A stretch of 64,000 bases of DNA. Origin: Microbulbifer hydrolyticus. Lineage in GTDB: Bacteria > Pseudomonadota > Gammaproteobacteria > Pseudomonadales > Cellvibrionaceae. Where the stretch lies: contig NZ_CP047491.1 in the NCBI RefSeq assembly GCF_009931115.1, positions 2,059,501 to 2,123,500 of the forward strand. Reading direction: 5' to 3'. This document shows positions 1 through 7,783 of this stretch, one piece after another; positions within the stretch are counted from its first letter, which is position 1, and every line of letters begins with the position of its first letter. The notes below the pieces were generated by a model. That model did not search any database and was not told where the DNA came from. It saw only the letters and a program-made list of their open reading frames with translations. The position numbers were made by a program, and so were the translations under genes.

Positions 1-639
1 CCCAAGCGTGCCGAGGCCGCCGAGGCGCTCATTGCCGAGCATGGCTGTGATGTGATCCTTTCTGACGATGGCCTGCAGCACTATGGCCTCTGGCGGAGCA
101 TGGAGATCTGCGTCGTTGATGGACAGCGAGGACTGGGCAATGAACACCTGTTGCCGCGCGGTCCTTTGCGGGAATCCCCGGAGCGGCTGGATAGCGTGGA
201 TTTGGTCATCGTGAATGGCGAGCCCAGCCCGCTGGTCCAGGCCCAGTGCGGGGACAAGGCGGATTTCACCATGCACCTAGTGCCGTCCCTCTGGCACCAG
301 TTCAACCTGGACCAGACCTCCACCCTGAAGCTCGAGTCAGGGCCTGAAGTTGGTCCCTGCCACGGCGTCGCAGCGATCGGTAACCCGCAACGATTTTTCA
401 ATGCTTTGCGACACCTTGGCTATACGGTGATGGAAATGGCTTTCCCAGACCATCACCAGTTCAGCCAGCAGGAGCTGCACCTTGACGGCGAGACTCCGGT
501 CATCATGACCATGAAAGACGCGGTCAAGTGCCGCGATTTCTGGCAGAGCCACTGGTGGGCAATGGAAGTGCAGGCGCAATTCCCGGATCTGTTTTACCAG
601 CGCATCCACCAACACCTGGAGAGTTTTTCCCCCGCATGA
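1..639 (+). CDS. lpxK: Tetraacyldisaccharide 4'-kinase LpxK (C-terminal part, 5' end outside window)
   Basis: Phosphorylates the 4' position of the lipid A disaccharide precursor at the cytoplasmic face of the inner membrane. The open frame runs from base 1 without a start, so about 212 C-terminal residues are present of a family usually near 330. The motif [10 protein letters not shown], near the start of the visible part, is typical of LpxK, as are [20 protein letters not shown] and the late block HHQFSQQEL followed by MTMKDAVKC. It overlaps kdsB by four bases (ATGA at 636-639), so the two lipopolysaccharide genes are translationally coupled. Confident on family; the start lies upstream of the window. 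Confidence 0.95.
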   Translation, partial: PKRAEAAEALIAEHGCDVILSDDGLQHYGLWRSMEICVVDGQRGLGNEHLLPRGPLRESPERLDSVDLVIVNGEPSPLVQAQCGDKADFTMHLVPSLWHQFNLDQTSTLKLESGPEVGPCHGVAAIGNPQRFFNALRHLGYTVMEMAFPDHHQFSQQELHLDGETPVIMTMKDAVKCRDFWQSHWWAMEVQAQFPDLFYQRIHQHLESFSPA

Positions 640-1409
640 GCGACAACAGCAGCTGTGAATTTGATGTCATCATTCCCGCGCGTTACGCATCCAGCCGACT
701 GCCGGGCAAACCACTGGCGGACATTGGCGGCAAGCCGATGGTGCAGCGGGTATACGAGCGCGCCACCGAAAGTGCGGCACAGCGGGTGGTCGTCGCTACG
801 GACGATATGCGAGTTGCCGAAGCGGTGCAGGGTTTTGGCGGCGAAGTGTGTATGACCAGTGCGGATCACTTGTCCGGTACTGATCGCCTGCAGGAAGTCG
901 CGGTAAATCTCGGAGTGGCCGAAGATCGTATCCTGGTCAATGTGCAGGGTGACGAGCCGCTGATCCCGCCGTCGGTAATCAACCAGGTGGCGCAGAATCT
1001 CGCAGCAAATACCACAGCGGGTGTGGCCACGCTGGCCGAGCCCATTACAACGGCGGAGGACTTCCTCAATCCCAATATCGTCAAGCTGGTCACGGAGGCG
1101 TCCGGGCTTGCGCGGTACTTCTCTCGAGCCCCCATCCCGTGGCCGCGTGACGCCTTCTCCCTGAGCGAGCAATCCCTGCCTCAGGGGTTGAATCCCCGGC
1201 GCCATATTGGCATCTATGCTTACCGGGCGGGGCTGTTGAATGCGTTTATCGGCTGGCCCATGGCGCCAATCGAGCAATTCGAGGCGCTTGAACAGCTCCG
1301 TTTCCTCTACAACGGACACGCCATCCATGTGGCGGACGCCTGCGAAGAAGTGCCAGGAGGCGTGGACACGGCGCAGGACCTGGAGCGGATGCGGGCGTAC
1401 TTTGCATAA
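636..1409 (+). CDS. kdsB: 3-deoxy-manno-octulosonate cytidylyltransferase KdsB
   Basis: Activates KDO with CTP to give CMP-KDO for the inner core of lipopolysaccharide (cytoplasm). The start chosen is ATG 636, overlapping the lpxK stop, which gives 257 residues, the normal size; the frame stays open further upstream but inside lpxK. Family blocks visible are [19 protein letters not shown] near the N-terminus, SGTDRLQEV and [10 protein letters not shown] in the nucleotide-binding core, then [11 protein letters not shown] and HIGIYAYR. Forms an lpxK-kdsB unit; murB follows after a 66-base gap with a perfect hairpin. In Pseudomonas a low-molecular-weight phosphatase gene often sits between kdsB and murB; it is not present here. 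Confidence 0.96.
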   Translation: MSDNSSCEFDVIIPARYASSRLPGKPLADIGGKPMVQRVYERATESAAQRVVVATDDMRVAEAVQGFGGEVCMTSADHLSGTDRLQEVAVNLGVAEDRILVNVQGDEPLIPPSVINQVAQNLAANTTAGVATLAEPITTAEDFLNPNIVKLVTEASGLARYFSRAPIPWPRDAFSLSEQSLPQGLNPRRHIGIYAYRAGLLNAFIGWPMAPIEQFEALEQLRFLYNGHAIHVADACEEVPGGVDTAQDLERMRAYFA

Positions 1410-1416
1410 CTTCTGA

Positions 1417-1439
1417 TACGGCCCGGGGCCCGGGCCGTA
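1417..1439 (+). repeat. Perfect 10-bp inverted repeat between kdsB and murB
   Basis: TACGGCCCGG and CCGGGCCGTA are separated by three bases. The stem is very GC-rich but no T-run follows on either strand, so it is not a canonical intrinsic terminator. It could protect the 3' end of the upstream message or reduce read-through into murB. Seen directly in sequence; role inferred. Confidence 0.6.
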
Positions 1440-1475
1440 GCGTTCCGCGCGTACAGGTATTGAGACCGGTATTAC

Positions 1476-2492
1476 ATGATTCAGTCCGACGTAGATCTGC
1501 AGCCCTATAACACCATGACAATCGCCGCACGGGCGAAGTATTTCTGTGCGGCGACCTCCCTCGATGACCTTCGCGAAGCCCTCAAGTTTGTGCGCGAGCA
1601 CAAGCTCCCGATTCTCCCTCTTGGTGGCGGCAGCAATATCGTCCTGACCGGCGACTTTCCCGGGTTGGCATTGCATCTCGGGATACTGGGGCTGGAGTTC
1701 GAGCCGCTGGATGATGGTGTACGTATCCGCGCGGCGGCAGGCGAAAACTGGCATCAGCTGGTGATGCACAGCGTTGACCAGGGTTACGGCGGTCTGGAAA
1801 ACCTGGCGTTGATCCCAGGCAACATTGGTGCCGCACCCATCCAGAATATCGGTGCCTACGGGGTGGAACTGAAAGACAGTTTCGAACAGCTGACAGCGAT
1901 GGACATCGCTACCGGCGAACTGAGCACCTTCAGCGCGGAAGACTGTCAGTTCGGATACCGCGACAGTGTCTTCAAGGGGAGGGCAAAAGACCGCTTCCTG
2001 ATCTGCGAGGTGGTATTGAAGCTTTCTGGCAACTGGCAGCCAAGGGTTGCATACCCAGCCTTACAGCACTATTTCTCCGAGCACGGGCAGTCGCAGGACC
2101 AGCTTACCCCCACCAAAGTGGCCAACGCGGTGATTGATATCCGCAACAGCAAGCTGCCGAATCCGGTGGAAATCCCCAATACAGGCAGCTTCTTTAAAAA
2201 CCCGGTGGTGGACGCAAGTCTTTACCGGACGCTGAAGGCCGCGCACCCCGAACTGGTTGCATACGAAGCGGGCGAGCAGTGGAAGCTGGCCGCTGGCTGG
2301 TTGATTGATCAGGCGGGCTGGCGCGGCTTTTCCAGAGGCGGGGTAGGGGTGCATGACCGCCAGGCCCTGGTGCTGGTGAACCCCGGGCATCGGTGTGGCA
2401 GCGAGGTGGTGAACCTTGCGCGTGAAATTGCCAGTGACGTACAGCGCAAGTTCGGCGTGACACTGGAGCCCGAGCCACGCTTTTACCCCTGA
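1476..2492 (+). CDS. murB: UDP-N-acetylenolpyruvoylglucosamine reductase MurB
   Basis: NADPH- and FAD-dependent reduction of UDP-GlcNAc-enolpyruvate to UDP-MurNAc, the second committed step of peptidoglycan synthesis, in the cytoplasm. 338 residues, the length of the type I (E. coli-like) enzyme. FAD-binding signature PLGGGSNIVL around residue 50, LALIPGNIGAAPIQNIGAYG around 110-130, the tyrosine loop FGYRDSVFK near 170, the catalytic serine block NTGSFFKNPV near 235, and the C-terminal glutamate block LEPEPRF. Starts at ATG 1476. Probably read with, or just after, the lpxK-kdsB unit. Nothing unusual. Confidence 0.97.
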   Translation: MIQSDVDLQPYNTMTIAARAKYFCAATSLDDLREALKFVREHKLPILPLGGGSNIVLTGDFPGLALHLGILGLEFEPLDDGVRIRAAAGENWHQLVMHSVDQGYGGLENLALIPGNIGAAPIQNIGAYGVELKDSFEQLTAMDIATGELSTFSAEDCQFGYRDSVFKGRAKDRFLICEVVLKLSGNWQPRVAYPALQHYFSEHGQSQDQLTPTKVANAVIDIRNSKLPNPVEIPNTGSFFKNPVVDASLYRTLKAAHPELVAYEAGEQWKLAAGWLIDQAGWRGFSRGGVGVHDRQALVLVNPGHRCGSEVVNLAREIASDVQRKFGVTLEPEPRFYP

Positions 2493-2680
2493 TCGCTATT
2501 TCCCGCAAACGAACTGCAATTGGCCCTTTAGGACTATTTTCCTGTTGTGGTCATCAGGTGGAAACCGTACGCATCTGAAAACACGCCTTTTTTGAGCGTC
2601 CCTGCAGGTGTATTTATGTTCCGTGGATTTCCGGTATAGGCAGCCGCGCTCTGCGCCTGGCAGGATTAACCAGTGTAAGC

Positions 2681-2709
2681 TTGCTTTCCATTATATTGGC
2701 CTGTAAATA
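2681..2709 (+). promoter_or_regulatory. Candidate sigma-70 promoter upstream of gacA
   Basis: TTGCTT and TAAATA are separated by 17 bases within the 412-base region between murB and gacA (2493-2919). Only a pattern match. I saw no open frame worth calling in this gap; the rest is AT-richer intergenic DNA suited to a long leader or regulatory region. Confidence 0.35.
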
Positions 2710-2919
2710 TCGTCAAAACACTGTCATTTGTCTTGGTTCACTTGCTACTATCTCGCTTTGCAGCAAGACGTTTGTCTGGTATGTTCAATAAGGGCTCTGT
2801 GGATGGATCTTTGCGGGAAATACCCGCTGAGCGATAACAAAAAATACGGTTTTGCGCATGGGAGGTTTATTAGGAAATTCTTGCGCAAGGCTGTCTGAAA
2901 ATCCGTGGTTGGGGCTATT

Positions 2920-3564
2920 TTGATAAAAGTCTTAGTGGTAGACGATCACGACCTGGTGCGTATGGGAATCTCGCGCATGCTGGGTGACGTCGATGATATC
3001 CAGGTAGTTGGTGAAGCCAAGAGTGGCGAAGATGCCATCGCCTTCGTTCGGGAAACAGAAGTCGACGTCATCCTGATGGATGTGAGGATGCCGGGAATGG
3101 GCGGGCTTGAGGCTACCCGCAAACTCATCCCCCGGTTCCCCAAGGCCAAGGTCATTGCGGTCAGTGCACTTGATGATGACCTGTTTCCCAGCCGCCTGAT
3201 CCAGGCGGGTGCTTCGGGTTATGTCACCAAAGGGGCCGACCTTGAAGAGATGGTGCGCGCAATCCGCTATGTCGTCGCGGGTGAGACCTACATCAGCAGC
3301 TCCATGGCCACCAAACTGGCGCTGCGCAGCGTAAGCGGGGGTTCGTCACCCTTTGAAGATCTCTCCGAGCGGGAACTGCAGACAGCGGTGATGATCGTGA
3401 ACGGCAACAAGGTGTCCGAAATCGCCGCGACACTGGCGGTCAGCCCCAAAACAGTCAATACCTACCGATACCGAATTTTTGAAAAACTGGGCCTGCACTC
3501 TGATGTCGAGCTCACGCTATTGGCCGTCAAGCACAATGTACTGGACCCGGAAGAAGCGGTTTAG
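2920..3564 (+). CDS. gacA: GacA/UvrY-type LuxR-family response regulator
   Basis: Output regulator of the GacS/GacA (BarA/UvrY) two-component system, which in Pseudomonas and enterics drives Rsm/Csr small RNAs. Receiver domain residues 1-120 with acidic pocket DD at 8-9, phospho-acceptor Asp54 (LMDVRMPGMGG), and a lysine in VTKGAD; then a LuxR/NarL helix-turn-helix near 145-205 (LSERELQ, EIAATLAVSPKTVNTYRYRI). I chose the rare start TTG 2920 because it gives MIKVLVVDDHDLVR, matching the usual GacA N-terminus, and 214 residues; the GTG at 2905 would add five unsupported residues. uvrC follows, as in many gammaproteobacteria, but a terminator lies between them. Confidence 0.93.
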   Translation: MIKVLVVDDHDLVRMGISRMLGDVDDIQVVGEAKSGEDAIAFVRETEVDVILMDVRMPGMGGLEATRKLIPRFPKAKVIAVSALDDDLFPSRLIQAGASGYVTKGADLEEMVRAIRYVVAGETYISSSMATKLALRSVSGGSSPFEDLSERELQTAVMIVNGNKVSEIAATLAVSPKTVNTYRYRIFEKLGLHSDVELTLLAVKHNVLDPEEAV

Positions 3565-3631
3565 TTCGCAGGCGTTGAGATCAGTGTAAAATCCTGTATC
3601 CCTTACCATTTCATTCTATAGTTTTCCTAAG

Positions 3632-3658
3632 CAGGGGCCTCAAGGCCCCTGTTTTGTT
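3632..3658 (+). terminator. Rho-independent terminator after gacA
   Basis: CAGGGGCC and GGCCCCTG form a perfect 8-bp stem around loop TCAA, followed by TTTTGTT. It sits between gacA and uvrC, so uvrC needs read-through or its own promoter. Confidence 0.85.
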
Positions 3659-3678
3659 GCTGGTATAAGTAAAAGGCA

Positions 3679-5493
3679 ATGTTCGACAGCAAACGTTTTC
3701 TCACCACTGTTACCCGCAAGCCTGGCGTTTATCAGATGTTCGATGCGCAGGGTAAGGTGTTGTATGTCGGTAAAGCCAAGAACCTTCGCAACCGACTGGG
3801 CAGCTATTTCAGGGCCAGCGGGCTTACGGCAAAAACCATGGCCCTGGTGGAGAAGATTGCCGATATCGAAGTGACGGTCACCCGCAGTGAGACGGAAGCT
3901 CTGGTGCTCGAGCAGAGCCTGATCAAGTCCCAGCGCCCGCCATACAATGTCATGCTGAAAGATGACAAGGGTTACCCTTACATCTTCCTTTCCAGCAAAG
4001 ACACGTTTCCCCGTATTGCCTTCCACCGTGGCGCCAAGAGAACGAAAGGGGACTACTTCGGGCCCTTTCCAAATGCGTCATCGGTGCGCGAAAGTCTCAA
4101 CTTTTTACAAAAAACGTTCAGGATCCGATCCTGCGAAGACAGTGTCTTTGCCAACCGCTCGCGTCCCTGCCTTCAGTACCAGATAGAGCGCTGCACGGCA
4201 CCCTGTGTGGACTACATCAGCGCGGAAGACTACCAGGCGGACGTGCGCCATGCGCAGATGTTTCTGGCGGGGAAAAGTGACAGCATCATCCGTGAGCTTG
4301 CGGCGGAAATGGAGAAGGCTTCAGAGTCACTGGAATTCGAACGCGCAGCGCGGCTTCGGGACCAGATTGTCGCGTTGCGTCGCCTGCAGTCTGATCAGGT
4401 TGCCGAGAGTGGTGGCGCCGATGTCGATGTTCTTGGGGTAGCAACGTCTGGCGGGATCTGTTGCGTGCACGTTTTGTTTATCCGGCAGGGACGAATACTG
4501 GGTAGCCGCAGCTATTACCCCAGTGAAAAGCTCGGCCTGGATGATGCGGCATTATTGTCTGCCTTTATTCCGCAGTTCTACCTCGGTACCAGCCGTGAGC
4601 TCCCTCGGCAGATTCTGGTGTCGGAGCCACTGGAGGATCTTGAGGCACTGCAGCAAGCCCTGACCGAACAGGCTGGCAAAGAGATACAGGTGGTTAACCG
4701 TCTGCGGGGGAATCGCGCCACCTGGGTGGAAATGGCCCAGCAGGCCGCAACCCAGAACCTGCAAAGCCGCACGGCTTCCCAGCAAAAGCTTCAGGATCGG
4801 TTTGAGAACCTCCAGGAAGTGCTTCGGCTCGGTGATTTACCCGAGCGCCTGGAGTGTTTTGATATCAGTCATTCCAGCGGTGAAGCTACCGTAGCGTCCT
4901 GCGTGGTGTTTGACACCGGAGGCCCGGTAAAGTCCGACTACCGCCGATTCAACATTGAAGGAATTACCGCAGGCGACGATTACGCAGCGATGGGGCAGGC
5001 GCTTAAGCGTCGTTACACGCGACTGTCCAACGGTGAAGGGCGCTTTCCCAATATCTTGCTGATCGACGGCGGCAAGGGGCAAGTGAGCCAGGCGGTGGAA
5101 ACACTGAACGAGCTTGGCGTCACCGGGGTTCAGATTATCGGCGTGGCCAAGGGCACCACCCGTAAAGCGGGTTTTGAGACGCTGCATGTCGTTGCCGAGG
5201 GACGCGAGCTGGTGCTGGAGTCGGACTCGCCGGCATTGCACCTGATCCAGCAGGTGCGCGATGAGGCGCACCGTTTTGCCATTACCGGCCATCGGCAGCG
5301 GCGCGACAAAAAGCGTCGGGAGTCGCCGCTGGAGGGCATTCCCGGAGTAGGTCCGGCAAGGCGGCGTGCACTTTTGCACCACTTCGGTGGTTTGCAGGAA
5401 ATTCTGCGTGCATCGGTCAATGAGTTGGCCAGTGTTGAGGGCGTGAGCCGAAAACTCGCTCAGGATATATACTCGACTCTGCACAACGAGTAG
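3679..5493 (+). CDS. uvrC: Excinuclease ABC subunit C
   Basis: Makes both incisions flanking a DNA lesion in nucleotide excision repair with UvrA and UvrB. 604 residues, usual length. GIY-YIG nuclease domain at residues 15-95 (PGVYQMF, LYVGKAKNLRNRLGSYF), cysteine cluster region near 155-180, UVR/UvrB-interaction motif around 200-235 (LEFERAARLRDQI), the RNase H-like 5' nuclease domain from about 380 (ECFDISHSSGEATVAS, LLIDGGKGQ), and a C-terminal helix-hairpin-helix pair (GIPGVGPARRRALLHHFGG). ATG 3679 chosen. Followed by pgsA after about 100 bases, the same order as in Pseudomonas (gacA-uvrC-pgsA). Confidence 0.98.
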   Translation: MFDSKRFLTTVTRKPGVYQMFDAQGKVLYVGKAKNLRNRLGSYFRASGLTAKTMALVEKIADIEVTVTRSETEALVLEQSLIKSQRPPYNVMLKDDKGYPYIFLSSKDTFPRIAFHRGAKRTKGDYFGPFPNASSVRESLNFLQKTFRIRSCEDSVFANRSRPCLQYQIERCTAPCVDYISAEDYQADVRHAQMFLAGKSDSIIRELAAEMEKASESLEFERAARLRDQIVALRRLQSDQVAESGGADVDVLGVATSGGICCVHVLFIRQGRILGSRSYYPSEKLGLDDAALLSAFIPQFYLGTSRELPRQILVSEPLEDLEALQQALTEQAGKEIQVVNRLRGNRATWVEMAQQAATQNLQSRTASQQKLQDRFENLQEVLRLGDLPERLECFDISHSSGEATVASCVVFDTGGPVKSDYRRFNIEGITAGDDYAAMGQALKRRYTRLSNGEGRFPNILLIDGGKGQVSQAVETLNELGVTGVQIIGVAKGTTRKAGFETLHVVAEGRELVLESDSPALHLIQQVRDEAHRFAITGHRQRRDKKRRESPLEGIPGVGPARRRALLHHFGGLQEILRASVNELASVEGVSRKLAQDIYSTLHNE

Positions 5494-5595
5494 GGTGCAC
5501 CGATAGAATTCGCCTCTGGCGTTTATTTTTTTACCCCAGATTGCTAAGTTACGCACTGCCGACGATGTGTGTTCAGCGACAGTAGAAGGACCAGC

Positions 5596-6165
5596 ATGAC
5601 TCTCGCCAATCAATTGACCCTGCTGCGCGTGGCGCTGATTCCCGTTTTCGTACTGGTATTTTATCTTCCCTACAAATGGAGCTATGTTGCCTCCGCCCTG
5701 ATCTTTTCCATCGCGGCTGCCACCGACTGGCTGGATGGCTATATTGCCCGTAAGCTCAATCAAAGTACGCCGTTTGGGGCCTTCCTTGATCCCGTTGCTG
5801 ACAAATTGATGGTGGCTACCGCACTGGTACTGCTCGTCGATCTCCACGATCATCGCCTCTTCACTATCGCTGCGGCGGTGATTATCGGGCGTGAAATTGC
5901 AGTTTCTGCACTGCGCGAATGGATGGCGGAACTTGGTTTGCGCAGTAGTGTGGCCGTCAGCTACATCGGCAAGATCAAGACTACCGCACAGATGGCAGCG
6001 ATTATTGTGTTGCTGGCGTTCGATGTACGTGAGTTTCCGGTGATGGAAACCATCGGCTATATCCTGCTCTACGTGGCAGCGGCGCTCACGCTCTGGACGA
6101 TGGTCGTCTACCTCCGCGCTGCCTGGCCCGCCCTGACTGCTGACGAGCCTGGAAAAAAAGGCTGA
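5596..6165 (+). CDS. pgsA: CDP-diacylglycerol-glycerol-3-phosphate 3-phosphatidyltransferase PgsA
   Basis: Inner-membrane enzyme making phosphatidylglycerophosphate from CDP-diacylglycerol and glycerol-3-phosphate, the first step to phosphatidylglycerol and cardiolipin. The CDP-alcohol phosphotransferase signature is complete: DWLDGYIAR followed by [10 protein letters not shown] (residues about 45-75). Several hydrophobic segments flank it. Start set at ATG 5596, which has AGAAGGA just upstream and begins [12 protein letters not shown] like other PgsA proteins; the frame is open for nine codons more upstream. 189 residues. In Pseudomonas pgsA is followed by Gly-Cys-Leu tRNA genes on the same strand; here tRNAs follow but on the opposite strand and without tRNA-Gly. 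Confidence 0.96.
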   Translation: MTLANQLTLLRVALIPVFVLVFYLPYKWSYVASALIFSIAAATDWLDGYIARKLNQSTPFGAFLDPVADKLMVATALVLLVDLHDHRLFTIAAAVIIGREIAVSALREWMAELGLRSSVAVSYIGKIKTTAQMAAIIVLLAFDVREFPVMETIGYILLYVAAALTLWTMVVYLRAAWPALTADEPGKKG

Positions 6166-6277
6166 GGTAGGGGCCTCTCAACTCCAATTAACTGGCCATT
6201 CCACATTTTTCGCGAAAGGTGATTTTCGCGCCGAAAACTATTGTGTACGATCGTTCCATTGAAGTAATAACACGACA

Positions 6278-6877
6278 ATGGAGTGGCCTGTGCAGTGGTC
6301 TGGTCTTGTTTCGTTCTGCTTGCCCTTCAAGCGCAATCGCATCCTCCTGACTGGCGTTTTGCTGGGGCTTATTTCATCTGCCGGCTATGCGCAGGATTAT
6401 GAGCGGCGTGAGTGGCTGCCGCGTTGGTCCGATACGGATCGTGACTGTCAGGATACCCGCCACGAGCTTCTGATCCGCTATTCCCTGGCGCCTGTCACCT
6501 ATACCAGGCCGGATGGTTGCAAAGTCGCCTCCGGCCTGTGGCTGGATCCGTACACCGGGAATTTCTTTGAGAAAGCATCTGACCTGGATGTGGAGCACAT
6601 CGTCCCGCTCAAGTGGGCGCACGACCACGGTGCCGCCGGCTGGAGCAGCGAGAAAAAGCGCATGTTCGCAGAAGACCCGGATAACCTTTGGTTGGTCGAC
6701 GATGGCCGCAACCAAAGTAAAGGGCACCGTGGCCCGGACCAGTGGATGCCACCCTACGGGCCGGTTCGCCGACACTACATCCAGCGATTTATGGCAGTGA
6801 TGAAAAAATACGGTCTCGAATATACCGCGGAGGAACAGCAGATATTTCTCGCTTTGCTTGAGCGCCGGCACGGCTGA
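6278..6877 (+). CDS. Secreted HNH-family endonuclease (DUF1524/GmrSD C-terminal-like)
   Basis: About 199 residues. The N-terminus has a basic stretch then a hydrophobic segment (ILLTGVLLGLISSAGYA), read as a signal peptide with cleavage near residue 39, so the product probably acts in the periplasm or outside. The nuclease core is DVEHIVPLKWAHDHG followed by NLWLVDDGRNQSKGHRGPDQW: the EHIVP histidine plus the DN...N-x-SKG pattern is the His-Asn-rich signature of HNH/His-Me finger enzymes related to DUF1524. Likely a nonspecific nuclease for DNA scavenging or defence; substrate unknown. The start ATG 6278 has no strong ribosome-binding site; a nearby GTG start is possible. Confidence 0.75.
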   Translation: MEWPVQWSGLVSFCLPFKRNRILLTGVLLGLISSAGYAQDYERREWLPRWSDTDRDCQDTRHELLIRYSLAPVTYTRPDGCKVASGLWLDPYTGNFFEKASDLDVEHIVPLKWAHDHGAAGWSSEKKRMFAEDPDNLWLVDDGRNQSKGHRGPDQWMPPYGPVRRHYIQRFMAVMKKYGLEYTAEEQQIFLALLERRHG

Positions 6878-7098
6878 AGTCAGCCTGGCAGGCTCGACAG
6901 CAATTCGTTAAATCTACCCTCCATGACCTGCTAGAAAATACGCATCGACAGCGGCGACAACAACATGGTCGCGCTGGCAATGAGTACGGTAAGGATCGCC
7001 GTGTTGCTCGTCCCGGTCCGTATCAAAACGGTAATAGGCGCATTTAGAGCACAGCGTGTTTTACACGATTCGGGGAAAGCTTAGGTGAGAAAGGAGGG

Positions 7099-7185
7099 TG
7101 GTGCCCAGAGCCGGACTTGAACCGGCACGTCCCAAAGGACGGGAGATTTTAAGTCTCCTGTGTCTACCAATTCCACCATCCGGGC
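7099..7185 (-). tRNA. tRNA-Leu (anticodon UAA)
   Basis: On the minus strand the sequence begins GCCCGGATGG and ends with GGGCACCA, giving a 7-bp acceptor stem with encoded CCA. The anticodon loop reads CTTAAAA with TAA in the anticodon position. It has a long variable arm, as expected for Leu, and the T loop GTTCAAGTC. 87 bases including CCA. Likely co-transcribed with tRNA-Cys just upstream on the same strand. Confidence 0.96.
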
Positions 7186-7257
7186 AGATAGGGCGATCAC
7201 TGGGATGGAGAACAGGTCCAGTGACGGAGCCAGCCTCAGAGTGGGCTGGAAAGAAAA

Positions 7258-7331
7258 TGGAGGCTAGGGTCGGAATCGAACCGGCGTACACGGAGTTGCA
7301 GTCCGCTGCATGACCACTCTGCCACCTAGCC
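7258..7331 (-). tRNA. tRNA-Cys (anticodon GCA)
   Basis: Minus-strand sequence begins GGCTAGGTGGC and ends CCTAGCCTCCA. The anticodon stem-loop GGACTGCAACTCC carries GCA. Discriminator base is U, the standard identity element for Cys. 74 bases including encoded CCA. It lies 72 bases upstream of tRNA-Leu on the same strand and behind a good promoter. Confidence 0.96.
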
Positions 7332-7427
7332 TTAGGTGGTGAAAACGCCGCGGATTCTAGCGGATATGAGGCAAAAATCCTAGCATTTTCTGATACTTAC
7401 GTGCCGCAGGGCGTGTAAGAGGGCGCT

Positions 7428-7455
7428 ATTCTATGGGTTGTCGGGGATTAGTCAA
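7428..7455 (-). promoter_or_regulatory. Promoter of the tRNA-Cys/tRNA-Leu unit
   Basis: On the minus strand TTGACT (7455-7450) and TAGAAT (7433-7428) are separated by 16 bases and followed by the GC-rich discriminator AGCGCCC. Near-consensus boxes plus a GC-rich discriminator are typical of stable-RNA promoters under stringent control. About 100 bases upstream of tRNA-Cys. Confidence 0.7.
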
Positions 7456-7589
7456 GGGGAAGTGTTCTGGAAGGTGAGGGTGATGGTTAATTGGTCAGAA
7501 GTTCACCGCAGACTCCCTTAATAACTCAGGGCAATACGCGAGAATTTTCTATTGCCAATTGATCTAAAGTTTTCTCGGCCGCGAGCTGG

Positions 7590-7783
7590 CAATCCCCCGG
7601 TGGTGGCTAATACTGAGAGTAGCTGGCTAGCACACATCTCCCCCACGTCGTGTTTAGTAGTGCCGGCCGGGCACCTTCCTCCATACGGGTGCCCAGTGTG
7701 TTGTAAGGATGAAATCCTCCAAGTTTCACTCCTAATGGTCTTGGCCCTGACGCTCTCCCCCCCCGTCGTCAGGGCTTTTTTTT
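7590..7783 (+). ncRNA. Candidate structured small RNA ending in a strong terminator (unidentified)
   Basis: The region from about 7456 to 7768 has no convincing gene, but its plus strand folds repeatedly: CACAC (7631-7635) can pair with GTGTG (7696-7700), enclosing GGGCACC (7669-7675) paired with GGTGCCC (7688-7694). Then comes AGGAT-GAA-ATCCT (7706-7718), and the terminator stem at 7744-7775 with eight T. There is no plus-strand gene downstream, so the terminator must serve a transcript starting in this gap. It lacks the 4.5S RNA apical signature, repeated GGA motifs of Rsm/Csr RNAs, and tmRNA or RNase P landmarks. The 5' end is a guess. Confidence 0.4.
7744..7783 (+). terminator. Strong rho-independent terminator, plus strand
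   Basis: GCCCTGACG (7744-7752) and CGTCAGGGC (7767-7775) form a perfect 9-bp stem followed by eight T. The stop codon of the minus-strand peptidase gene lies inside the right arm, so the terminator and the end of that gene share bases. Confidence 0.9.

Noticed and set aside
2905..2919. GTG 2905 as the gacA start
   Set aside because: It would add five residues not seen in GacA proteins; TTG 2920 gives the conserved N-terminus.
4837..5853. 338-codon minus-strand frame across uvrC and pgsA
   Set aside because: Runs antisense through two clear genes and their gap; composition only.
7590..7783. Identity as 4.5S SRP RNA, 6S RNA, tmRNA or an Rsm/Csr RNA
   Set aside because: None of the hallmark sequences (SRP apical loop, tmRNA tRNA-like end, repeated GGA loops) could be found on either strand.
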